Shown here: positions 39,001 through 45,575 of the stretch, in pieces
Layout of the letters: every line of letters begins with the position of its first letter
Position numbering within the stretch: position 1 is the first letter of the stretch
NCBI RefSeq assembly: GCF_001613225.1
Contig: NZ_BDBY01000253.1
Span: forward strand, 1 to 50,930
From: Nocardia pseudovaccinii NBRC 100343
GTDB lineage: Bacteria; Actinomycetota; Actinomycetes; Mycobacteriales; Mycobacteriaceae
Direction: 5' to 3'
DNA length: 50,930 bases
The notes under the pieces: model-generated
What the model saw: the letters and a program-made list of their open reading frames with translations, nothing else
Told to the model about the DNA's origin: nothing
The model's database searches: none
Translations under genes and position numbers: made by a program

Positions 39001-40424
39001 GTCGAGGGACCGATCGCCACTCCCACCAACTGCTCCGGTCCCACCCCGAGGCGAATCAGCCTGCGCGTCAATCGATTCGACGCATCGTGCAGCTCCGTGT
39101 AGGACATGCGGCGTCCGATGGTGACGAGCGCGACGGCATCCGGCGAGCGGGCAGCCTGGGCCGCGAGCAGGGCTGCCAGTGTCACCGGCGGGACTTCCGC
39201 AGCGGGACCCGCGAGGTATTCGATGTCATCGGGCCCGGCGAGGCCGATGCGGCCGATCGGCATGCCCGGTGCGTGGGCGAGCCGATCCAGCAACCGGACG
39301 ATCCGGTCCCGGTGCACCCGATGCTCCTGTGCCGCAACGGCAATGCGCCAGCCTCCCGCGGCACGGTCGTCGACGCAAACTGTGAGCCCGACCCCCGGCC
39401 CGAAGGACGCGGTCACCGCGGATCCGCCCAGCCGGTCCAGTGCCGCGCCGGTAAGCATGCGCACCGAGAGCGGCCATTGCCCGTGCACCGGCGATTCGGA
39501 CCAGGGCTCATCGATGTCGGGGATGTACCGGTGTCGCCGCGACCGGCGCAGTTCCAGCCCCACCTGTTTGACGATCGTGTCGAAGCTCGCGTGCCGCGGT
39601 ACCGAAATCCGCAGCGGCACAATATTTTCGCCTTGGGCGACCGCGACCACGTACTCGCTTGTCACGGCCAGCCGGGATGCGTAAACGGCCAGTGCGGCCA
39701 GCACGACGGCGGCAGCGCCACCGCCGCAGGCCCGCGCGATCCTGGTGAGCTCGGTCGATGCCGTCAGCTCGGTCCAAAGTCCCACGGTCACCGGAGTCTG
39801 CACGCTGCCAGCCGGGATCGGTTCGGGCCGGTCCGCAGCGGACAGCGACCGCTCCCAGTAGGCGCGATCGGGGGCCCATGCGCCCGACTCGCGATAATGG
39901 CGCTCGTTCTCGAGCCGGTCCGCGACGAGGCCGAATGGTGCGCTCGCTGGCGGATCCGAACGCACCCCGTCCAGAACCTCGCGCACCCTGGCGACGATCG
40001 CGAGCATTCCCGGTTCGTCGTTGATCAGGCGGTGGTAACGCTGGAACCAGCCGAGCCGGTCGTCCGCGAGCCGGAAGAGCACCTGCCGGTACAGCGGTCC
40101 CTGGGCGATATCCAGTGCGCGCGACCGTTCTTCGGCGAGCCAGGACGACACGAACCGGTCCGGATCCCCGCCGACGGCATCGATCACCTCGGTCGGTACC
40201 GGTATGGTCTCATCGACCCGCACGGCGCCGGTATCGTCGCCGCGAAACACGCTGTGCAGCAGGTGGCATTCCCCGACGACGGTATCGACGGCCACTCGCA
40301 ATGCCTGCGTGTCCACCGGGCCGCTCAGCTCGAGATACAGGTCGACACAGCGATCACCGGCCGCGAGCACCGCGCGCTGCGCGTCGCTCGGTGCCCACGT
40401 GTGCATCGTCTCAGCGATAGTCAT
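30042..40424 (-). CDS. NRPS3: two-module synthetase with degenerate first C domain, C*-A-T-E-C-A-T-E-C
   Basis: About 3,460 residues. The ATG at 40424 (MTIAETMHTWAPSDAQ) follows a GGGGG tract and overlaps the end of the dehydrogenase gene by 14 bases; a second ATG at 40406 is possible. Domains: N-terminal EntF-like C* with RYHRLINDEPG where RYHHxxxDG is expected; A1 (FTSGSTGRPKG near 561); T1 (GGDSI near 953); E1 (HHIAVDG near 1146); C2 (HHLLLDGW near 1639); A2 (YTSGSTGWPKG near 2101); T2 near 2491; E2 (HHIAVDG near 2686); terminal C3 (HHILLDGW near 3170). The A1 pocket reads DVWQLALVA (unassigned; serine/glutamine-like features). A2 reads DFWSVGLVH, close to threonine codes. Two E domains imply two D residues. 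The protein ends in a C domain while NRPS2 starts with one, so two C domains meet at that junction. Confidence 0.95.
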   Translation of the reverse strand: MTIAETMHTWAPSDAQRAVLAAGDRCVDLYLELSGPVDTQALRVAVDTVVGECHLLHSVFRGDDTGAVRVDETIPVPTEVIDAVGGDPDRFVSSWLAEERSRALDIAQGPLYRQVLFRLADDRLGWFQRYHRLINDEPGMLAIVARVREVLDGVRSDPPASAPFGLVADRLENERHYRESGAWAPDRAYWERSLSAADRPEPIPAGSVQTPVTVGLWTELTASTELTRIARACGGGAAAVVLAALAVYASRLAVTSEYVVAVAQGENIVPLRISVPRHASFDTIVKQVGLELRRSRRHRYIPDIDEPWSESPVHGQWPLSVRMLTGAALDRLGGSAVTASFGPGVGLTVCVDDRAAGGWRIAVAAQEHRVHRDRIVRLLDRLAHAPGMPIGRIGLAGPDDIEYLAGPAAEVPPVTLAALLAAQAARSPDAVALVTIGRRMSYTELHDASNRLTRRLIRLGVGPEQLVGVAIGPSTEQIVAVHAVLATGGAYLPLDPDHPRDRHTYLLDITQPVCVLTTRRDGFDAPPGTRVLHLDELDLSGESPATVTDADRIAPIRPENLAYVLFTSGSTGRPKGVGVTHAALCTHLGWMQHTHRLDDTDVVLRKTALSFDVSAWEVLWPFTVGARVVVDDSGAYRDPVELVRLIAENAVSTVQFTPSTLAAHRRAVVEPLAASVRRVLVAGEAMTPGLAAHLPAVAPGARYDNLYGPTEATVAVTRHEVGAHDIDAVPIGAPSWDTRAYVLDACLRPVPEGAPGELYLGGAALARGYIARAGHTATRFVADPFGSPGRRLYRTGDIVRATGSGELEFLGRRDFQVKLGGIRIELGEIEAVLAGQDSVAQAVAAVHHGAVGDRLVAYVTAAAGHHIDPAAVQQRLSEVLPRHLVPSSIDVLTELPMNRSGKVDRKALPAPVFEPTPFRAPGTDAERELAAVFAEVLGRDSIGVDESFFALGGDSIMSILLVSRARARGVAVTAQQVYEHRTVARLAAIAEAADAGETPRLDELPGGSVGELPLTPVIRFLVERGGNFDRFCQSITVDLPDGIERGALVSTISAVVDHHDMLRSRLYRDATGEWHLTVAPPGSVDVDSLIDHVVHDADLDGAELAALATAELNAAVDRIDPATGAVLRFVWLTPEPRRSPGLLIIAAHHIAVDGVSWRILLPDFVSAWAAVSAGNTPALPGVGTSMRAWAHALVDAARHQDRVAELPVWREIVDGPDPSFGDRPFDPHRDFAADVAHTPIELDERDTAALITAIPGRYRARVADALLTALALAVIRWRSLRGESERSVLLRLEGHGREQGAVAGADLSRTTGWFTSIVPARLDLTGVDIDDAFAGGPAMGAAIKAVKEQLRSAPHNGFGYGLLRYLNEETAAALPRKEPGEISFNYFGHITGIDLPAELSGIGWLPAPEYAMLPIRPDARRGALGAIEVDSIVLGNRLRTSIGYARTLFTDAAGGELIRLWRDALAAVARHARDPRARGGYTPSDFPLVPLAQSDIETWERRYPALTEVWPVSPLQAGMMFHAMFDPGAVDVYTVQLVLTLDGTVDAVRLRSAAAAVLERHPNLRAAFVVDRDGTPVQLVTGEAALPWREVDLAEASAGTVDRVLDTERATPFDLERPPLLRFLLARVGAGRTQLVVTYHHLLLDGWSIPLLLGEIVAGYAGVTGEPPRPYRRYVEWLARQDKSVSRQVWAQALSDVPEPTLLAGEAPVRAPATLPLEHEITLDETRTQRLSRLATELEVTVNTVVQAAWAILLARMTDQADVVFGTTVSGRPADLAGVESMVGLFINTVPVRVRLAPDETVGSLLRRVQREQFELAAHHHVGLADIVSQGDVGERGLFDTLLVVESYPFDAARLRADAATSADMTITGLRSREATHYALTLTVRQRDRLHILAGWRPDLLEEATVARLGERLVRVLLAIAENPDISVAGIDPLGAAERNLVLERWQRPGEVPDATLVDLFWAQAAARPDGVAVRHGARALTYRELDHASAELSRALAARGVGPESLVAVAVSRSVELIVAMLGVLRSGAGYIPLDLDNPVRRLEFVLAETDPDCVVTTAAERAALPTNDLPCLVLDGADGLVPPDIAPAAPNPDDVAYVLYTSGSTGWPKGVCVTHRNVVAMLAATRSLLDVDQNDVWTMFHSHAFDFSVWEMWGALATGGTLVIVDSAMTRSPAEFGELLARERITVLSQTPSAFYTLLDNDSAATGPALRHIVLGGEALDLRRLRAWYDARPATGTRISNLYGITEATVHATHLALDHERVGSARASVIGRGLPGTTVRVLDSRLRPAPVGAAGELYLAGHQIARGYHARPATTADRYVADPFAAPGTRMYRTGDLARWNADGHLEYLGRGDEQVKIRGYRVEPAEIEAALLEHESVAQAAVVARADGRQLVAYAVPAADAILDSAALETHVAQRVPMYMRPAAIVAIDTLPLTSNGKLDRAALPDPVFRPRSSQAPRTVAERAIAEVFAEVLGVDQAGVDDSFFALGGDSITSIQLASRARAKGLHVTPRDVFEHRTVAGIAIAARTVDSGAEVPRLPELPGGGVGELPLTPVVRWLTERGGTFRRVNQTLILELPLGIDRDAVTSAVVAVVDRHDMLRSRLFRDGAGEWRLETSPPGAVDPAELLRRCDIDDVDTLQAVAAVEVDAALDRLDPATGVVVQFVWLEPVRTGVPGRLIMCAHHIAVDGVSWRILIPDLLAAMQPSAKGLPPQLDPPGTSMRRWSQALVDAARDPSRIAELGMWRRICATPDPLLGSRPLDPGIDIASRIATVDVTVDETVTEALVRTVPGLFHAGVDEILISALAVALTVWRARRGENVPVSLLRLEGHGREEQIAPGADLSRTVGWCTSLYPVRLDLTDIDTAEALAGTDAAGAVIKAVKEQLRAIPDRGIGYGLLRYSNPDTAELLPGPMPGQIGFNYLGRVDDRGAGVRTTRADPDPDLPAPAAIDIDAIVTGSGLRAGFAYPETLLEAAEVSELADLWVNALVAITAHARTAHAGGHTPSDFPLVRVSGADIARWERAYGRLTDVWPLAPLQPGLYLHAMLAEPLPSGRTAVDVYNVQAVLRIDGAVDGYRLHRAAREILRRYPNLRAAFVADSTGTSRQVVPETVELPWREVDLRADGELSELLARDRAHWFDPAGPPLMKFTLARVGVSAYVLIATYHHILLDGWSVPLVLRDLMALYASDDPLPLPGGSFRAYLAWNHDRDATASAAAWRRALDGVPAPTLVAPATRNREITAATAEYRWALDPDATAALGVTAMELGITVNTVLQVAWAILLGRRLGRADVVFGAIVSGRPAALPGVESIVGLCINTVPVRVRIAADMPAAVLMGAVQAEQAELIEHHHLGLTEIHAAAGLRDTLFDTALAYESYPVDTEQLAAVAAAVGGVTGTGVELHDATHYPLTLTIDPGTSLTIRFGYLRDLFDETQVAALGIELRHLLTAFVRDPYAAIEELR

Positions 40425-41256
40425 GGAACCCCCGTCCGGTCTTGCGCCCGAAGTGTCCGGCGTCGAGGAGTGCCGCGAGTGCGGGCGGCACGCGGTAGTG
40501 GGACTCGCCGGTCTCACGTCGCAGCACCTCGATGGTGTCGGCCACGTTGTCCAGCCCGATCAGGTCGGCGGTGCGCAGCGGTCCCATCCGATGCCCGAGG
40601 CACTGCTCGAACAGGGCGTCCACCGTCGCGGCATCCGTTCCCGTATCCAGCGTTGCCGCGGCCTCCGCGATGCTCAGCATGAGTACGCGGTTCAGTACGA
40701 AACCGGGACGGTCACCGACGACGATCGCCTCCTTGCCCAACGCGGCGATCAGGTCGGTGGCCCGCGCCAGAGTGCGCGGTGCGGTCTGTGCGCCACGCAC
40801 GACCTCGACCGCGGTGGTCAACGGCGCCGGGTTCATGAAGTGCAGGCCCAGCACCCGATCCGGTCGTTGCGTCGCGGCTGCCAACCGGGCGATCGGGACG
40901 GCGGAGGTACACGACGCGAGCACGGCGTCTGCGGGACAGTGCCGGTCCAGTTCGCCGAACAGCCGCTCTTTCAGCGTGATCCGCTCGGTCGCGCACTCGA
41001 TGACGAAGCCGACGGCGCTCAGCTCGCCGATCCGCTCCACCCACCGCACGCGCTGGCCGATGCCGGGCGCGGTCCGGCGATCACCGCGCCCCAGCAGCAG
41101 CGCCAAACGCACCGCTTCGTCGAGGCCGCGTCGCGCCCGCTCGGTGACGCTCCGACCGGGTTCGACGACCTCGACCTGATATCCCGCCTGCGCGAGGCAC
41201 TGCGCGATACCGCTACCCATGGTGCCCGCCCCGATCACCGCGACAACGCCGTTCAT
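40411..41256 (-). CDS. 3-hydroxyacyl-CoA (3-hydroxybutyryl-CoA) dehydrogenase family, FkbK-like
   Basis: 281 residues from an ATG at 41256, preceded by GGAGG and overlapping the upstream stop by 4 bases. The frame is open much further upstream, but that part lies inside the KS gene. The N-terminus is a Rossmann fold with VIGAGTMGSGIAQ and a glutamate ending the second strand (VEVVEPG). Further family signatures are ECATERITLKERLF, the catalytic histidine in LHFMNPAPL, the asparagine in GFVLNRVLM and the C-terminal DLIGLDNVADT and GRKTGRGFHDY. In hydroxy- and methoxymalonyl-ACP pathways an enzyme of this family oxidises glyceryl-ACP to the semialdehyde. Its companions FkbH, ACP and acyl-CoA dehydrogenase are in the same operon, which supports that role over fatty-acid oxidation. 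Confidence 0.92.
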   Translation of the reverse strand: MNGVVAVIGAGTMGSGIAQCLAQAGYQVEVVEPGRSVTERARRGLDEAVRLALLLGRGDRRTAPGIGQRVRWVERIGELSAVGFVIECATERITLKERLFGELDRHCPADAVLASCTSAVPIARLAAATQRPDRVLGLHFMNPAPLTTAVEVVRGAQTAPRTLARATDLIAALGKEAIVVGDRPGFVLNRVLMLSIAEAAATLDTGTDAATVDALFEQCLGHRMGPLRTADLIGLDNVADTIEVLRRETGESHYRVPPALAALLDAGHFGRKTGRGFHDYR

Positions 41257-44200
41257 CGGGCTACCTCCGTTCCCGTGATACTCCGCAGCGTGATATCCGG
41301 CACCGGATCGTGCGGCGTCTCCGGTAGGGCGCGCAGCAGCCGGACGAGATCTCCGAGCATGTCTCGCGCCGTGGATTCGTCGAATAGTTCTGTGGCATAG
41401 GTCAATTCGATGCGGTTTCGGTCTTCGGTCCGCACCAGGTCGAGTGTGAGCTCCGCCGTATCCGGGCGGGCGGCGCGGTAACGGATCGCCCCATCGCCGG
41501 TAGTCGCCGTCGGTGTTGCCAATGCCGCCGCGACCCGCGCGAGCAGTTCGGCCCCGGTCGGTTCGTCGGCGAGGTCGATGCGGACCGCCCCGGTCGCGAG
41601 TCCCACCTCGACCTCGTCGGAACCCGAATACCACGCCAGCAGCGCAATCCACGCGCCGAGCAGCTCCACATCGCCGGGCACGATGTCCAGCCGCTCACGA
41701 ACCGCCGCGGTGGTGTACCGCATCGCGGCGGTGCGCGGTCGGTCCGTCGGGATCTCCAGTGCCGCCGCCGGTTCCGGCGCCGTCGCGGTGGTCACGAGCT
41801 CCTCGATCGGACGGTCAGGGGCTGATCCCACCAGCTCCGCGAGGACTTCGAGATAGGCCGCGGCGAAACCCGCGGCGGTGCGCTGGGTGAACAGCTCGGT
41901 GCTGTACTCGAAACAGGCCAGCATGTCCTGGCCGTCGCTGCGATCGTAGGTGATCAGACTGAGGTCGAATTTCGCCGTGCCCGCGGGCAATCCGCCGAAC
42001 GCGTTGTGTATCGAATGCTCCAAGTCGAAGAATTCCGTCTGGCCGTCGCCGAGGGGATTGCCCGTACCGGGAAGTTCCTGATGGACGTAGAGGACGTCGA
42101 AGATCGGGGTGCGGGACAGATCGCGTTGGTCGTCGAGTGCGTTGACGACCCGTTCGAAGGGGATCTCCTGATTCTCGAGCGCTCCCAGCACGATTGCGCG
42201 CACCCGTTCGAGCAGATCGGCCACCGTCGCGGGGCCGGACAGGTTGGCGCGCAGGGCGACCGTGCTGTTGAAGAAGCCGATCAGCCCCTCTAGCTCGCGC
42301 CGGGTGCGGCCGGTGGTCGGCGTGCCGATCGCGATGTCGCGTTGCCCGCTGCGGCGCGCGAGCAGGACGTACAGGCCGGTCAGCAGGACCACGAACAGCG
42401 ATACCGACGCCCGCTTCGCCACCGCGCGCGAGCGCTCCAGCAGCTCGGCCGAAACCGTGAACGGTTCCAGATCGCCGACGAACGTCTTGCGCTGCGGGCG
42501 TGGAAAATCGGTGGGCAACTGCAGTTTCGGCGCATCGCGCAGCAGGTGCACCCAGTACTCGAGCTCGTGCTCGATGGCGCCCGATTCGAGCAGGTCGCGA
42601 TGCCAGCGCGCGTAGTCGCGGTAGCGGATCGGCAGCGGTTCGAGCGCGGCGGCCCTGCCCTCCTGCCGGGCGGCATACAGCTCGGGGATCTCGCGGGCGA
42701 GGATGCCAGGGGTGGCGCCGTCGGTGACGCAGTGGTGGCAGGTCACCTGCAGCAGATGCGCGTCCGGTGACAGCGTCACCAGCAGCACCCGGACCAGCGG
42801 GTCCCGGGCCAGGTCGAACGGTGTCAGGGCGGCCTGGCGAATCAACTCGCGCGCGGCGGCGACGGGGTCGACCGCGTCGGAAACATCGGCGACACGGAAG
42901 AATTCGCCGAGCGACGGACGTACCCGGACCGCGGGCCGTCCGTCGATCTCGACGAGGTTGTAGCGCAGCGGTTCGTGCCGCTCGGCGAAATCCTCGAAGG
43001 TCCCCTTGACGGCCGCGATATCGATCGCACCCCGCAGCACATTGACCACCGGGTAGTTGTAGAGGGTGGTATCCGGAACGAGCTGGTGGTGGAACCACAT
43101 TCGCTCCTGCCCGGCCGACATGACCAGCTCGTCGGTCCGCGTGATCGGCGACGGGCCCGGCCGCACCACCGCCGAGACGGCCTCCGCACGCAGCAACTCG
43201 GCGAAGTCGGCGACCTTGGGCCGCTCGTAGACATCGAGCAGTTTCGGCCGGAATCCGTAGGTCTCGGCGACGCGCTCGACGAGTTGCACAGCGATGATCG
43301 AATTACCGCCGAGATCGAAATAGTCGTCGTCAGGCCCGATTTCGGTCTCCGAGTGCAGGAGTTCGCGCAGCATCACACGCAGCCATTCCGTCGCATTCTC
43401 CGGTCGTCCCGCAGTGGACCGCGCAGCAGCGGGGACGCCAGCGGGCGCCGCCGCCGTGGGCAGCTCGACCCAGCATCGGGAGCCGTGCAGCGGATGTCCC
43501 GGTAGCCGCACCCTGCGGCCGTCATCGGCATTTACCCGCGACCAGTCGAGGTTCACCCCGCGTTCGTAGAGGCGGCCGAGGATACCGACCGGACCGCCCG
43601 AATCGGCTGTGCCGAAGAGGATCTCCGCTTCGGGACGGCCCGTCAGGTCTTCGGCGAGCAACCGGCCCAGCATGCCGTCCGGGCAGGGATCCACGAATAC
43701 GACCGGCCCATCCCGCAACAGCGTGTCCGCCGCGGCGAGCAGTCGAGACCGGTCCACGACGGGCGCCGCCGCGGCGGTGGCCAGTTCGTCGGGATCGATG
43801 GGCGCCGACGATCCGAGCAGGTACCGGGCCGCGAACTTCGACGCGCCCCCGCTCAGAATCGCGGCGAAACCGATCCCGCAGGCGCGCAACCGATCATGTA
43901 TCGCGATCTGGCCCGCGAGCACATCGGCGACGACTCCCGTCGCGGGCAGCTGATCGGGCAACCGGGCGGGCTCGACCCCGACGGCCGCCGCACCGGGCGA
44001 GAGAAGCAGCGCCACCCGCGGCGGAACCGGCTGCCCGCCGTCCGGATCGATTTCGGCACCGCGCCGCACGAGCTCATCGATGAAATCGCCGGTGCCCGTG
44101 GCGTATACCGCCACGCGATAGCCGTAATGCGAGCGGCCGCGACCGAGCGTGAACGCGACGTCGGCGAGATCGACTGCGCCGCCGCGCAACTCGGTCGCCA

Positions 44201-45575
44201 GCTCGCCGCACAGCTCGGCGAGCGCCGCCGGGGTCCGCGCCGAGATCCCGACCAGCCGGTGCCCCGGCTCTCGCGGTCGTTCGACCACCCGATCGTCGGG
44301 CGCCTGTTGCACGACACAGTGCGCGTTCGCACCGCCGAGGCTGTACGAGCTGACTCCGGCCAGACGCGGCCCGTTCTCGGCGGACCAAGGCCGCGCCCGG
44401 GTGAGCACCTCGACCCCGGCCGCGGCCAGATCGAAATCGCCGGTGGGACGGCGGAAATGCAGCGACGGATACAGGCGGCCTTCAGCGACCGTCAGCGCGG
44501 CCTTGACCAGCCCGGCGACTCCTGCGGCGTGATCGAGATGCCCGATATTGGTCTTGACCGATCCGATCGGCAGGGGCCGCGACCGTCCGGCGAAGACGGT
44601 ACGCAGGCCCTCGAGCTCGACCACGTCGCCCAGCCGGGTGGCGGACCCATGTGCCTCGAGGTATCCGGCATCGCGCGGATCGGCACCGGCATTCGCCCAT
44701 GCTTTCGCGATCACTCGCGCCTGGGCGGCGGCGCTGGGAGTACTGATCGTCGCGGAGGCGTGCCCGTTGTGCAGCACCGCACTGCCTCGGATGACGGCGT
44801 AGATGGGCGCGCGATCGGCGCGGGCACGGCCGAGCGTGGTCAGCAACAGGGCGGCGCCGCCCTCGCCGGGCACCGTGCCGTCGGCGTCGGCATCGAAGGC
44901 CCGGCACTGTCCGCTGGGCGAGGCGATCTCCGTCATCGTCTGCGCGGTCCACTCCGGAGATCCGCCCGCGCGCACGCTGACCCCGCCCGCAAGCGCGTAA
45001 TCCGCGTCGCCACAACGCAACTCGCGGCAGGCGTGGTGGACGGCGATGAGCGAGGCATTGCAGCCGCTGTCGATCGCGTAGCACGGACCGGTCAGTCCGA
45101 GCAGGTGCGCGATGCGGGCCGTGACGCCGAAGGGCAGGTTGCCGAGCATGCTGAGCGGGCCTGGATCGACCGCCATGGCGTGGTAGGTGGGCATCGGTGC
45201 GCTGAACACCACCGCGGTGGTGGCCTCGCGCAGGGTGGCGGGCGCGTATCCGGCGTCCTCGATCGCCCGGTGTGCCAGTTCGAGCGCGATGCGCTGTTGC
45301 GGATCCATCAGCGACGCTTCGCGTTTGGACAGCTCGAAGAAGGCGTAGTCGAAGGTGTGGATGTCGGTCAGATGACCCATGGGAAGGTAGCCGACGGTGC
45401 GGTCCAATGCGGTCGCCGCCATGCGCGCGTCCGGCATCGGCCCGATCGAGTCCCGGCCGTCGGCGAGATTCGCGCGGAATTCACCGAGGTTCGAGGCGTC
45501 GGGGAAGCGCACTCCGATGCCGACGATCGCGATGTCGTCGTTGCTTGCTGTATTCACGGTTACGGTGTCCTTCAC
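41253..45575 (-). CDS. Hybrid PKS-NRPS protein: KS - vestigial AT - T - C - half C
   Basis: About 1,440 residues. The GTG at 45575 overlaps the A-T stop as GTGA; another GTG 18 bases on is possible. KS occupies residues 12-425: cysteine 172 in DSGCNASL (usually DTACSSSL), His309 in EAHGSAT and His346 in KTNIGH, so the triad is intact though the nucleophile motif is unusual. A short AT-like part (about 520-640) aligns ILSGGASKFAARYLLG to the normal GHSxGEYAAxxxAG; the catalytic serine is glycine and the domain is less than half of normal size. A carrier domain has DYFDLGGNS (Ser759). A C domain follows with HHCVTDG, and residues about 1273-1440 are a half C domain. No KR or DH is seen. The module needs an extender supplied in trans, which fits the hydroxymalonyl-ACP genes in the operon. 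Confidence 0.92.
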   Translation of the reverse strand: MKDTVTVNTASNDDIAIVGIGVRFPDASNLGEFRANLADGRDSIGPMPDARMAATALDRTVGYLPMGHLTDIHTFDYAFFELSKREASLMDPQQRIALELAHRAIEDAGYAPATLREATTAVVFSAPMPTYHAMAVDPGPLSMLGNLPFGVTARIAHLLGLTGPCYAIDSGCNASLIAVHHACRELRCGDADYALAGGVSVRAGGSPEWTAQTMTEIASPSGQCRAFDADADGTVPGEGGAALLLTTLGRARADRAPIYAVIRGSAVLHNGHASATISTPSAAAQARVIAKAWANAGADPRDAGYLEAHGSATRLGDVVELEGLRTVFAGRSRPLPIGSVKTNIGHLDHAAGVAGLVKAALTVAEGRLYPSLHFRRPTGDFDLAAAGVEVLTRARPWSAENGPRLAGVSSYSLGGANAHCVVQQAPDDRVVERPREPGHRLVGISARTPAALAELCGELATELRGGAVDLADVAFTLGRGRSHYGYRVAVYATGTGDFIDELVRRGAEIDPDGGQPVPPRVALLLSPGAAAVGVEPARLPDQLPATGVVADVLAGQIAIHDRLRACGIGFAAILSGGASKFAARYLLGSSAPIDPDELATAAAAPVVDRSRLLAAADTLLRDGPVVFVDPCPDGMLGRLLAEDLTGRPEAEILFGTADSGGPVGILGRLYERGVNLDWSRVNADDGRRVRLPGHPLHGSRCWVELPTAAAPAGVPAAARSTAGRPENATEWLRVMLRELLHSETEIGPDDDYFDLGGNSIIAVQLVERVAETYGFRPKLLDVYERPKVADFAELLRAEAVSAVVRPGPSPITRTDELVMSAGQERMWFHHQLVPDTTLYNYPVVNVLRGAIDIAAVKGTFEDFAERHEPLRYNLVEIDGRPAVRVRPSLGEFFRVADVSDAVDPVAAARELIRQAALTPFDLARDPLVRVLLVTLSPDAHLLQVTCHHCVTDGATPGILAREIPELYAARQEGRAAALEPLPIRYRDYARWHRDLLESGAIEHELEYWVHLLRDAPKLQLPTDFPRPQRKTFVGDLEPFTVSAELLERSRAVAKRASVSLFVVLLTGLYVLLARRSGQRDIAIGTPTTGRTRRELEGLIGFFNSTVALRANLSGPATVADLLERVRAIVLGALENQEIPFERVVNALDDQRDLSRTPIFDVLYVHQELPGTGNPLGDGQTEFFDLEHSIHNAFGGLPAGTAKFDLSLITYDRSDGQDMLACFEYSTELFTQRTAAGFAAAYLEVLAELVGSAPDRPIEELVTTATAPEPAAALEIPTDRPRTAAMRYTTAAVRERLDIVPGDVELLGAWIALLAWYSGSDEVEVGLATGAVRIDLADEPTGAELLARVAAALATPTATTGDGAIRYRAARPDTAELTLDLVRTEDRNRIELTYATELFDESTARDMLGDLVRLLRALPETPHDPVPDITLRSITGTEVAR
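41256..41759 (-). other. Half condensation domain at the C-terminus of the KS hybrid protein
   Basis: The last 168 residues begin with LEIPTDRPRTA and contain LLAWYSGSDEVEVGLATG and YATELFDESTARDM, matching the second-lobe motifs ELPTDRPRPA, LLARLSGxDDIAIGTP and YxxDLFDxxTV of a C domain. The first lobe is absent and the domain follows a complete C domain, as in two places of NRPS1. Similarity is moderate and this copy is more degenerate. Confidence 0.65.

Noticed and set aside
41257..41652. Longer N-terminus for the 3-hydroxyacyl-CoA dehydrogenase
   Set aside because: It would lie wholly inside the KS gene; the Rossmann motif starts right after the ATG at 41256, which has a GGAGG site.
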